A stretch of DNA of 33,185 nt, taken from assembly GCA_007130525.1 (NCBI GenBank), contig SLSJ01000123.1, positions 1 to 33,185 of the forward strand, written 5' to 3'. Positions within the stretch are counted from its first letter, which is position 1. Each line of letters starts with the position of its first letter. Origin of the DNA: Ectothiorhodospiraceae bacterium. GTDB taxonomy: Bacteria > Pseudomonadota > Gammaproteobacteria > Nitrococcales > Aquisalimonadaceae. This document shows, piece by piece, positions 11,628-20,797 of the stretch. Made by a program: the position numbers and the translations under genes. The notes below the pieces were generated by a model. That model had not been told where the DNA came from. It made no database searches and saw nothing but the letters and a program-made list of their open reading frames with translations.

Positions 11628-13009
11628 TGATAACCCTCGTTCCTATAGATGTCGTGAATGTAGTTCTCGAAGCGGGTGTACTTGCCCAGGAAGGTAAGCC
11701 GGGTCGTGCCGATGGGGCCGTTACGCTGCTTGCCAATGATGATCTCGGCCATGCCCCTGTCGGGACTGTCCTCGTTGTAGACCTCGTCCCGGTATATGAA
11801 GACGATGATGTCCGCATCCTGCTCGATGGCCCCGGACTCGCGCAGATCGGACATCACAGGCCGCTTGTTTGGGCGCTGCTCCAGACTGCGGTTGAGCTGG
11901 GACAGTGCTACCACCGGCACATCCAGTTCCTTCGCCATGCTCTTCAGCGAACGGGAGATTTCCGAAATCTCGCCGGTACGGTTTTCCTTGAACCCGGGGA
12001 TCTGCATGAGCTGCAGGTAGTCGACCACGATCAGGCCGAGCCCCTGCTCACGCTTCAGCCGCCTGGCCCGAGCCCGCATCTCCTGCGGCGAGAGCCCGGG
12101 CGAATCGTCGATGTAGAGTCTGGCATCGGAGAGCAGACTCATGGTGGAAGTCAGCCTCGGCCAATCGTCATCGGCGAGCTGACCGGTGCGGATTTTCTGC
12201 AACTCCACGCGCCCCAGGGACGCGAGCATGCGCATGGCCAACGCATCAGCCGGCATCTCCATGCTGAACACCGCCACCGGCTCGTCGGCCTTGAGTCCAG
12301 CGTGCTCGGCAATATTCATGGCAAAGGTGGTCTTGCCCATGGACGGGCGCGCGGCAACGATGACCAGATCGCCTTTCTGCAAGCCGGACGTGCGCTCGTC
12401 GAAGTCCGCGAACCCCGTGGCGAGCCCGGTTACGGTGCCATCCTGCTGATAGAGGGTATCGATGCGGTCCACAACCGTCGGCAGGATTTCGCGCATGCCC
12501 ACGAAACCCTTGCGAAACCGACCTGAGCTCTCCGCAATCTCGAAGATCAGGCGCTCCGCCGCGTCCAGCAGTTCCTTGCTGTCCCTGCCGTCGGTCTGGA
12601 AGGCGTCGCTGACCACCTGCGTACCTGCGCGGATCATCCGACGCAATACCGAGCGCTCACGCACGATGTCGGCGTAGGCCGCTATGTTGGCCGCGCTGGG
12701 GGTGTCCTTGGCGAGCGCGCCAAGGTAACCGATACCGCCCGCATCCTCCAGGGCATCGGCGGAGCGCAACCACTCGGAAAGGGTGACCACGTCCATGGGC
12801 TGCTGGTCTTCCGCAAGCGTGGAGAGGCCGCGGAATATCAGACGGTGGTCGCGACGATAGAAATCGTCTTCCGCAACCCGATCGGCAACCCGATCCCAGG
12901 CCTCGTTGTCCACCATCAACCCGCCAAGCACCGCCTGCTCCGCCTCGAGCGAGTGCGGCGGCGTCTTGAGCGCAGTGGCATCACTGGCAATCGATCGTGT
13001 TTCGGCCAT
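11624..13009 (-). CDS. dnaB: Replicative DNA helicase DnaB
   Basis: PPHSLEAEQAVLGGLMVDNEAWDRV..., VAARPSMGKTTFAMNIAEHA, SQLNRSLEQRPNKRPVMSDLRESGAIEQDAD; no intein seen. Start at MAETRS. Confidence 0.97.
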   Translation of the reverse strand: MAETRSIASDATALKTPPHSLEAEQAVLGGLMVDNEAWDRVADRVAEDDFYRRDHRLIFRGLSTLAEDQQPMDVVTLSEWLRSADALEDAGGIGYLGALAKDTPSAANIAAYADIVRERSVLRRMIRAGTQVVSDAFQTDGRDSKELLDAAERLIFEIAESSGRFRKGFVGMREILPTVVDRIDTLYQQDGTVTGLATGFADFDERTSGLQKGDLVIVAARPSMGKTTFAMNIAEHAGLKADEPVAVFSMEMPADALAMRMLASLGRVELQKIRTGQLADDDWPRLTSTMSLLSDARLYIDDSPGLSPQEMRARARRLKREQGLGLIVVDYLQLMQIPGFKENRTGEISEISRSLKSMAKELDVPVVALSQLNRSLEQRPNKRPVMSDLRESGAIEQDADIIVFIYRDEVYNEDSPDRGMAEIIIGKQRNGPIGTTRLTFLGKYTRFENYIHDIYRNEGYQ

Positions 13010-13135
13010 TGGACGAGGATCCAACGTTAGGGCAACGGAAGCAAGCACGCGATACCCGCGAGCCCCCTGCAGAGCGAGGCGCGTGCCATTGTCTCCCGCC
13101 GAGGGAGGTTGCCGCCGGCGGTCAGGGCGGCAGGG

Positions 13136-13585
13136 TCATTCCTCGGCTTCGACCACCACGGTTATGACCGCGTCGACATCCGTATGCAGGTGCACGGCAA
13201 TGTCATAGCTGCCCACCACGCGCAGGGGACCCTCCGGCAAGCGGACCTCCTGGCGTTCCAGCTCCACGCCGGTGGCGGCAGCGGCATCGGCGATATCCGA
13301 TGTACCCACGGAACCGAACAGCTTGCCCTCGTCACCGGCCTTGGCCTTGATGATGACGGACAGTCCGTCGATCTGACTCTTGCGGGCCTCGGCGGCGGCC
13401 AGAACGTCGGCGGCCTGCCTTTCGAGTTCAGCCCTGCGCTCTTCGAAATACTTGACATTCTCAGGGGTCGCCGGCTTGGCCTTGCCCTGGGGCAGCAGGT
13501 AATTGCGCCCGTAACCCGGGCTGACCTTCACCTTGTCGCCCAGGTCTCCCAGGTTATCCACCTTCTCGAGAAGAATGACTTCCAT
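13136..13585 (-). CDS. rplI: 50S ribosomal protein L9
   Basis: [40 protein letters not shown]; 149 aa. Confidence 0.97.
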   Translation of the reverse strand: MEVILLEKVDNLGDLGDKVKVSPGYGRNYLLPQGKAKPATPENVKYFEERRAELERQAADVLAAAEARKSQIDGLSVIIKAKAGDEGKLFGSVGTSDIADAAAATGVELERQEVRLPEGPLRVVGSYDIAVHLHTDVDAVITVVVEAEE

Positions 13586-13649
13586 CGTTACAACCTCAGT
13601 GGTCGTGAAATCTCAACGGCGGGGCTCGATGAGCCGCGCCACTTCTTAG

Positions 13650-13824
13650 CCCGCTTATCTCACCGCCCTTCTACTACGCACGCCGATCGGCTCGCCGTAA
13701 AGGGGCGTACTCCCTCCAGCCGGCTCGACGTAGTGTCAGCTACGCCTTCGCCGTCTTCCGGTCCGTGCCCCCGCCACAGCGGCATCTCGACGCCCTCGCG
13801 ACGAACGGCGGTGAGATGTGCGTG
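13650..13824 (+). repeat. MITE-like dispersed repeat, copy 2
   Basis: 175 bp, about 12 hand-counted differences from copy 3; degenerate ends CCCGCTTATCTCACCGCC / GGCGGTGAGATGTGCGTG; left flank TTAG. Confidence 0.88.
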
Positions 13825-13831
13825 CCAGTAT

Positions 13832-14731
13832 TCAGCCGCCCGGGCCGGCACCCTGCAAAAGCCGTCGGCGGAAATCGAGCAGGCTGTCGAGCATGCCCAG
13901 CAGGGCAACCGCCAGGAACGCCACCGGAACCAGTATGTAGGCAAGCACGAGTACAGCCACATTCCAGCCGCGACCATGAACCACGGCGTGCGCCACCGCA
14001 AGGGCCTGCAGCAGAAACAGCGCCGCCAGCAGCAGTGCCAGGTCGTAGACCAACCCCGGGCCGGTGAACGTCGCCGCGAACAGCAGGCCCAGAGCCAGCA
14101 GCGCCAGCCGGCGGTCAAATCGCAGGGCATGAAACTCCCGGCGAAATCCGCCCGGATTGTATAGCGCCGCCTGCCAGGCTCTACCGAGCAAGAGGCCGAC
14201 CACCACGTTCAGCAACAGGCCGAGGGCCACGAACACGGCAAGGTAGTGACCGAAGAAGGCCATCATCTGCTCTTTCTGCGCCTGATCCACATCCTCGGCA
14301 AGACCCTCAAGGCGCAATCGCCAGAAGGTTTCGGGGTCCGCCACGGCCAGATACCAGGCGATCAGGCCCAGGCCTGCCAGCCCAACCGCCGTCATCAAGG
14401 CGAGCGGCAGCGAGACCGTGACCCTGAGGACCAGGGTAGCCAGCAGTACCGGCATCCAGACCAGCAGTGCCAGGGCAATGGCGCCTCCGGCGTGGCCGGT
14501 CAACAGCATTTCCACTGCGGCCACGAGCAGCAGCGCGGAACCCATGACCAGAGCACCCTGGCGCCCTCCGCCATGCAGGTTGACCAGGGACAGGGCCGCA
14601 CCGCCCAACCAGGCCAGAAGCGGCACCAGCGAGGTGCCGGCGACAAACAGGATCGCCGCCATGCGGCCCCGCATGATGAAACCGGCCAGTGCCTTCATCG
14701 CCTGCCACACCCCACCAGGGGGTGTCAGCAC
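13832..14731 (-). CDS. DUF2232/YybS-like multi-pass membrane protein
   Basis: Several hydrophobic helices; lies between rpsR and rplI, where DUF2232 proteins occur in Pseudomonas-like gammaproteobacteria. Start could also be the internal MKALAGF at 14698. Confidence 0.75.
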   Translation of the reverse strand: MLTPPGGVWQAMKALAGFIMRGRMAAILFVAGTSLVPLLAWLGGAALSLVNLHGGGRQGALVMGSALLLVAAVEMLLTGHAGGAIALALLVWMPVLLATLVLRVTVSLPLALMTAVGLAGLGLIAWYLAVADPETFWRLRLEGLAEDVDQAQKEQMMAFFGHYLAVFVALGLLLNVVVGLLLGRAWQAALYNPGGFRREFHALRFDRRLALLALGLLFAATFTGPGLVYDLALLLAALFLLQALAVAHAVVHGRGWNVAVLVLAYILVPVAFLAVALLGMLDSLLDFRRRLLQGAGPGG

Positions 14732-14956
14732 TCAGTGACGGTCCGTGTACGGCAGCAGCGCCAGGTAGCGCGCGCGCTTGATCGCGGCCGCCAACTGCCG
14801 CTGGTAGCGGGCACTGGTGCCGGTAATGCGGCTCGGTACAATCTTGCCGGTTTCCGTGATGTAGTTGCGAAGGGTGTTGAGATCCTTGTAGTCGATCTCC
14901 TTCACCCCCTCGGCCGTGAAGCGGCAATACTTACGGCGACGGAAAAAACGTGCCAT
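14732..14956 (-). CDS. rpsR: 30S ribosomal protein S18
   Basis: [74 protein letters not shown]. Confidence 0.98.
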   Translation of the reverse strand: MARFFRRRKYCRFTAEGVKEIDYKDLNTLRNYITETGKIVPSRITGTSARYQRQLAAAIKRARYLALLPYTDRH

Positions 14957-15018
14957 GTCAGAAGCTCCTCGTTGAATTCAGCATCGGAATGCGATCACCA
15001 GCCAGCCGGGGAATGCCG

Positions 15019-15450
15019 TTATTCCGGCTGGGCTTCCTTTTCATCGGCTTCGGATGACTCCTCGCCGCCGGCGCGAGCGGGGCGTTCCTCGCGATCGTCA
15101 TCAGCACGGCGAGGGCGTTCACGACCTTCGTCCTTCTCCTTGGTCATGGGCGACGGATCGACCACGGCCTCGTCACGCGCGAACACCATGTGTCGAATCA
15201 CGGCGTCATTGAAGCGGAACGCCGAGGTGAGCTCCTCAAGTTCCTCCTGACCGCATTCCACGTTCATCAACACGTAATGCGCCTTGATGAGCTTCCTGAT
15301 GGGGTAGGCAAGCTGGCGACGACCCCAGTCCTCCAGGCGATGTGTCTTCCCGCCCTTGGACTCTACCGTGGCGCGATAGCGCTCGATCATGGCCGGAACC
15401 TGCTCGCTCTGGTCCGGATGGACCAGAAAAACGATTTCGTAATGTCGCAT
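15019..15450 (-). CDS. rpsF: 30S ribosomal protein S6 with charged C-terminal extension
   Basis: [65 protein letters not shown]; start at MRHYE. Confidence 0.97.
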   Translation of the reverse strand: MRHYEIVFLVHPDQSEQVPAMIERYRATVESKGGKTHRLEDWGRRQLAYPIRKLIKAHYVLMNVECGQEELEELTSAFRFNDAVIRHMVFARDEAVVDPSPMTKEKDEGRERPRRADDDREERPARAGGEESSEADEKEAQPE

Positions 15451-15548
15451 TGTCACTCCCTGCGGATACCCGGGGCGGAAGCCCCGACGAAGCCTCCGGA
15501 AAAACCGTGAGGCAGGGTTTCCCGAAATCACCTGATTCGGGAAGCCGT
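15451..15548 (-). promoter_or_regulatory. Structured rpsF 5' leader (candidate S6:S18-type leader)
   Basis: Minus strand has two hairpins upstream of rpsF: TTCCCGAA...TTCGGGAA (15519-15543) and CGGGGC-TTCC-GCCCCG (15471-15486), plus a TATACT-like -10 further upstream. Confidence 0.3.
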
Positions 15549-15814
15549 GGAGTATAAGGGAACGAAACGGCAGGGAAAAGGGAGCACGGCATTTCCTGCC
15601 ATGTCCCCGGATGAGCTTGCTTCTCCTCGGCGCCGAACACGGATAACCCGGGAGCCTTCCGGACTCAGGTGGATTAGGCGAGGGAGTGGGAGAGCGAGGT
15701 CATTTATCCGATCGTTCGAGGAGAATAGTGGTCCTCTATGACAAAAAGGATCGAATGAATGGACCGCTCTCCCGGTTCCGTAGACAATTCAGCCGAAGTC
15801 CGACGGGCCCCTGG

Positions 15815-15989
15815 CCCGCATTTCTCACCGCCCTTCTACTACGCACGCCGATCCGCTCGCCGTGTCGGGGCGTACTCCCTCCAGCCGGGTCGAAGCAGTG
15901 TCAGCTACGCCTTCGCCGTCTTCCGGTCCGTGCCCCCGCCACAGCGGCATCCCGACGCCCTCGCGACGAACGGCGGTGAGATATGCGGG
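15815..15989 (+). repeat. MITE-like dispersed repeat, copy 3
   Basis: 175 bp; ends CCCGCATTTCTCACCGCC / GGCGGTGAGATATGCGGG; flanks CTGG (15811-15814) and CTAG (15990-15993). Confidence 0.9.
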
Positions 15990-16733
15990 CTAGGTTCCGC
16001 GTTGTCTGACTGCCTCGAACAGTACAACCCCCGTGGCCACCGATACATTCAGGCTCTCCACGGCTCCCGCCATGGGAATGGACACCAGGTGATCGCAGAC
16101 TTCCCTGGTAAGACGCCGCAGACCCTTGCCTTCGGCGCCCATGACCACGGCCAGCGGTCCGCGAAGGTCGGTTCCATATAGCGGCTGCCCCCTCTCGCCG
16201 GTGGCACCCACCAGCCAGATCCCGCGCCGTTTCAGCGACTCCAGGCTGCGGGCAAGATTGGTGACTTGAACGAACGGCGTGGAGCGCGTTGCCCCCGAGG
16301 CGACCTTGTGTACGGTCGGGGTGAGCCCGACGGCGCGATCACGCGGCGCGATTACCGCGTCCACGCCGGCCGCGTCTGCAGAGCGCATACACGCCCCCAG
16401 GTTGTGCGGATCCTGCACCTGGTCCAGCACCAGCAGAAACGCGGGGTGATCGAGGCCATCCAGGAGTCGCTCGAGTGCCGCTTCATCGAGCGGCGGCGCC
16501 TGCCGATAACGGATGGCCACCCCCTGATGGGCCGCACCCCCGCAGCGGCGATCCAGATCCCCCCGCTCCACCGCGTGAACAGCAACACCGAGGTGCTGGA
16601 GGTCGTTCAGCAATGCTGCCATGCGCTTGTCACGGCGATCGGTCTCGACCCAGGCCTCCAGTACATTTTCCGGGTCATGCCGGAGGGCCGCATGCACGGC
16701 ATGCAGTCCGTGTATCAAAGTGGTATCGGACAC
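15990..16733 (-). CDS. rlmB: 23S rRNA (guanosine-2'-O-)-methyltransferase RlmB
   Basis: SpoU/TrmH family: LVLDQVQDPHNLGACMRSADAAGVDAVI, VMGAEGKGLRRLTREVCDHLVSIPMAGAVESLNVSVATGVVLFEAVRQR. Confidence 0.97.
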   Translation of the reverse strand: MSDTTLIHGLHAVHAALRHDPENVLEAWVETDRRDKRMAALLNDLQHLGVAVHAVERGDLDRRCGGAAHQGVAIRYRQAPPLDEAALERLLDGLDHPAFLLVLDQVQDPHNLGACMRSADAAGVDAVIAPRDRAVGLTPTVHKVASGATRSTPFVQVTNLARSLESLKRRGIWLVGATGERGQPLYGTDLRGPLAVVMGAEGKGLRRLTREVCDHLVSIPMAGAVESLNVSVATGVVLFEAVRQRGT

Positions 16734-16744
16734 ATCGCCTTCCG

Positions 16745-19084
16745 TCAGCGCTTACCGCGACGTCGCGGGCCCTTGCCGGGTCCGGCGAAGTCCACGGTCT
16801 CGCTCCGTTTCCCGCGCGCCTTGCCCGGACCCCGACGCGTGCGTCGCCGCTGCCGCTCTTCACTGGGTGTAACCCGCTGCACCTTGCCGCCATTGTCCAG
16901 CTTGCCCAGCATCACCAGGTCGATCTTGCGCTCGTCCGGGTCGACTTTTGCCAGCTTCACATGCACGCGATCGGTCAACTGATAGACCACACCGCTGCGC
17001 TCACCGGTGAGTTTGAGGTTAATCGGATCGAAGTGGAAAAAATCGTTCTCCAGCGCCGTCACGTGTACCAGGCCGTCGACGTAGATATCGTCCAGTTCAA
17101 CGAAAAGGCCAAAGCCCGTTACACCTGTAATGACGCCGTTGAAATCCTCGCCGATCCGCTCACGCATGAAATGGCATTTCATGATCATCAGCGCATCGCG
17201 GGTGGCCTCATCCGCCCGGCGTTCGGTCATGGAGCAGTGTTCACCGAGACTCAGCATTTCATCCGTGCTGACGGGGAAATCCTCAGCCCTGCCACCATCC
17301 AGCAGGTGGCCGATAGCCCGGTGAACCAGAAGGTCCGGGTAACGGCGGATGGGAGAAGTGAAATGGGCGTACTCCTCCATGGCGAGACCGAAGTGTCCCA
17401 CATTGTCGGGGTGGTATACGGCCTGCTGCAGGGATCGCAACATCACCGTCTGGATCATGTTGCGGTCCGGACGCGAGCTCACCTGCTCCATCAGCCGGGC
17501 ATAGTCGCTTGCCCGGGGGTTGTCACCGCCACCAAGATGCAACCCGACGGCGGCCAGGAATTGCCGGAGAATATCAAGCCGGTCTGCTTCCGGGCCCTCG
17601 TGAATACGGAACAGCGTTGGAATGCGATGCCGGCGCAAGTAACGCGCCGTGGCCATGTTTGCGGCCAGCATGCACTCTTCGATCAGCTTGTGGGCATCGT
17701 TGCGTTCCACGGGTTCGATGGCCTCGATCCCGCCATCGGGATTGAAGACGATCTCGGTTTCGGTGCTCTCGAAATCGATGGCGCCGCGTTTGCCGCGCGC
17801 CTGGCGCAGTGCGCCATAGAGGTCGTGCAGATTCTGCAGATGCGGCAACAGTTCCCGGTAGCGCGCGCGCAGTTCCGGTTCCTGGTCGACCACGATGCGC
17901 GCCACAACGTCATAGAGCATGCGCGCTCGCGAACGCATTACCGCCCGGTAGAAGCGCGAACGCCGGACCTCGCCTGATTCGCTGACCAGCATCTCGCAGA
18001 CGATGCACAGGCGATCCACCCTGGGGTTCAGGGAGCACAGGCCGTTGGAGAGCTTCTCCGGCAGCATGGGAACCACCTTGCCGGGGAAATAAACCGAATT
18101 GCCGCGCTCCCTCGCCTCGCTGTCGAGCGGTGTGCCCGGACGCACGTAATGAGAGACATCGGCTATCGCCACCAACAGTCGATAGCCGTTGCGCGTACGC
18201 TCACAATAGACGGCATCGTCGAAATCCCGTGCATCGGCACTGTCGATGGTAACGAGGGGAACGTTGCGAAGGTCGGTGCGCCCCTCGATAGCGTCCGGCG
18301 TCACCTGATCAGGCAGGGAAGCCGCGCGCTCCAGCACCTCTGGCGGCCACTCCATGGGAATGTCGTAGGTCAGCGCGGCGGTTTCGATCTCGGTGCCTGG
18401 AGCTATGTGTTCGCCCAGCACCTGCACGATGCGGCCGATGGGCTGATTGCGCGGCCCCGGCTGCTGATGCAGCTCAACAACCGCAAGTTCGCCATCGAGG
18501 GCATCGCCCTGTTCACCGGTGGGAACGATGATGTCCTGATGCAGCCGGCGGTTCTGCGGCACCACGAAACCGACACCGCTCTCGCTGAAGTAGCGCCCCA
18601 CCACGGTCCGGTTGGCGCGTGACAGCACGTCCACCAGGCGGCCTTCCGGCTTGCCCGTGTCGTCCACCCCGATAAGCTGCACCACGGCGCGGTCTCCGTG
18701 CAGCACCAGGCGCATGTCGCGCGGCGAGAGGAATATCCGCTCACCACCCACATCCGGGGCAAGCCAGCCATGACCATCACGGTGACCGATAATCCGACCG
18801 CGTACGAGTTCCTCCTGATCGACCGGGACGTAACCGCCGCGCCGGTTTCGCACGAGCTGCCCATCACGTTCCATGGCGATCAAGCGGCGGCGCAGTCCCT
18901 CGAACGCATCCGGGTCCTCCAGCCCGAACAGATCGATAAGTTCCTCACGCGTCAGCGGATGCGCTTGATTGCCCAGGGTTTCAAGGATGAATTCGCGACT
19001 GGGAACGGGCTTGTCGTACTTGCCCTTCTCGCGCGCGAGATTCGGATCAGTCCCGGGATCAACGGGTTTGGTGGGTTTCGCCAT
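16745..19084 (-). CDS. rnr: Ribonuclease R
   Basis: RNB catalytic motif TIDSADARDFDDAVYCER, S1 domain GVITGVTGFGLFVELDDIYVDGLVHV; basic C-terminal tail. Start at MAKPTK. Confidence 0.97.
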   Translation of the reverse strand: MAKPTKPVDPGTDPNLAREKGKYDKPVPSREFILETLGNQAHPLTREELIDLFGLEDPDAFEGLRRRLIAMERDGQLVRNRRGGYVPVDQEELVRGRIIGHRDGHGWLAPDVGGERIFLSPRDMRLVLHGDRAVVQLIGVDDTGKPEGRLVDVLSRANRTVVGRYFSESGVGFVVPQNRRLHQDIIVPTGEQGDALDGELAVVELHQQPGPRNQPIGRIVQVLGEHIAPGTEIETAALTYDIPMEWPPEVLERAASLPDQVTPDAIEGRTDLRNVPLVTIDSADARDFDDAVYCERTRNGYRLLVAIADVSHYVRPGTPLDSEARERGNSVYFPGKVVPMLPEKLSNGLCSLNPRVDRLCIVCEMLVSESGEVRRSRFYRAVMRSRARMLYDVVARIVVDQEPELRARYRELLPHLQNLHDLYGALRQARGKRGAIDFESTETEIVFNPDGGIEAIEPVERNDAHKLIEECMLAANMATARYLRRHRIPTLFRIHEGPEADRLDILRQFLAAVGLHLGGGDNPRASDYARLMEQVSSRPDRNMIQTVMLRSLQQAVYHPDNVGHFGLAMEEYAHFTSPIRRYPDLLVHRAIGHLLDGGRAEDFPVSTDEMLSLGEHCSMTERRADEATRDALMIMKCHFMRERIGEDFNGVITGVTGFGLFVELDDIYVDGLVHVTALENDFFHFDPINLKLTGERSGVVYQLTDRVHVKLAKVDPDERKIDLVMLGKLDNGGKVQRVTPSEERQRRRTRRGPGKARGKRSETVDFAGPGKGPRRRGKR

Positions 19085-19202
19085 GGGCGATCGGGTACTC
19101 CTTGAGCGGGGTGAAAGCACGCGGGGCACGGCGGCCGGTGGATTTTCGAAGCAGGATACGCGAATGCGCCGTGCATGCAATCGCGAGCCGCCGCGCGAGT
19201 CG

Positions 19203-19231
19203 TTGACAGCCTCGGGGGCCGTCGGTAAAGT
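19203..19231 (+). promoter_or_regulatory. Sigma-70-type promoter for tRNA-Leu(CAG)
   Basis: TTGACA (19203-19208), 17-nt spacer, TAAAGT (19226-19231), then a GC-rich discriminator, about 35 nt upstream of the mature tRNA. Confidence 0.7.
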
Positions 19232-19274
19232 ACGCGGCCTATCGGCTCCCGCGGCCACTGGTGCGGGTTCCGAA

Positions 19275-19361
19275 GCCCAGGTGGCGGAATTGGTAGACGC
19301 GCTAGCTTCAGGTGCTAGTGGGGGAAACCCCGTGGAGGTTCAAGTCCTCTCCTGGGCACCA
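19275..19361 (+). tRNA. tRNA-Leu (CAG)
   Basis: GCCCAGGTGGCGGAATTGGTAGACGCGCTAGCTTCAGGTGCTAGTGGGGGAAACCCCGTGGAGGTTCAAGTCCTCTCCTGGGCACCA; anticodon CAG, long variable arm. Confidence 0.96.
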
Positions 19362-19379
19362 CACTTCAGGTGAACGACG

Positions 19380-19408
19380 AAAAAGGCGAACAGGTGGTTC
19401 GCCTTTTT
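19380..19408. terminator. Bidirectional Rho-independent terminator between tRNA-Leu(+) and purA(-)
   Basis: AAAAAGGCGAAC-AGGTG-GTTCGCCTTTTT; A-tract and T-tract on either side of the stem serve both strands. Confidence 0.88.
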
Positions 19409-19419
19409 CGTTTGCCGCG

Positions 19420-20730
<1,311 letters not shown>

Positions 20731-20797
20731 TTAACGGCGTGGCCCTCTCAAGTGCCGCCCCGTCTCGTCCACCCAAGCGCGGAAAACATTCAGCGCA

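Noticed and set aside
13109-14164. 351-aa plus-strand ORF across rplI antisense and repeat copy 2
   Set aside because: Chimeric read-through of antisense and repeat DNA.
8973-15989. Interpretation of the dispersed repeats as a CRISPR array or integron attC sites
   Set aside because: Units are ~175 bp, kilobases apart, in mixed orientation, without spacers or the attC R/L box pattern.
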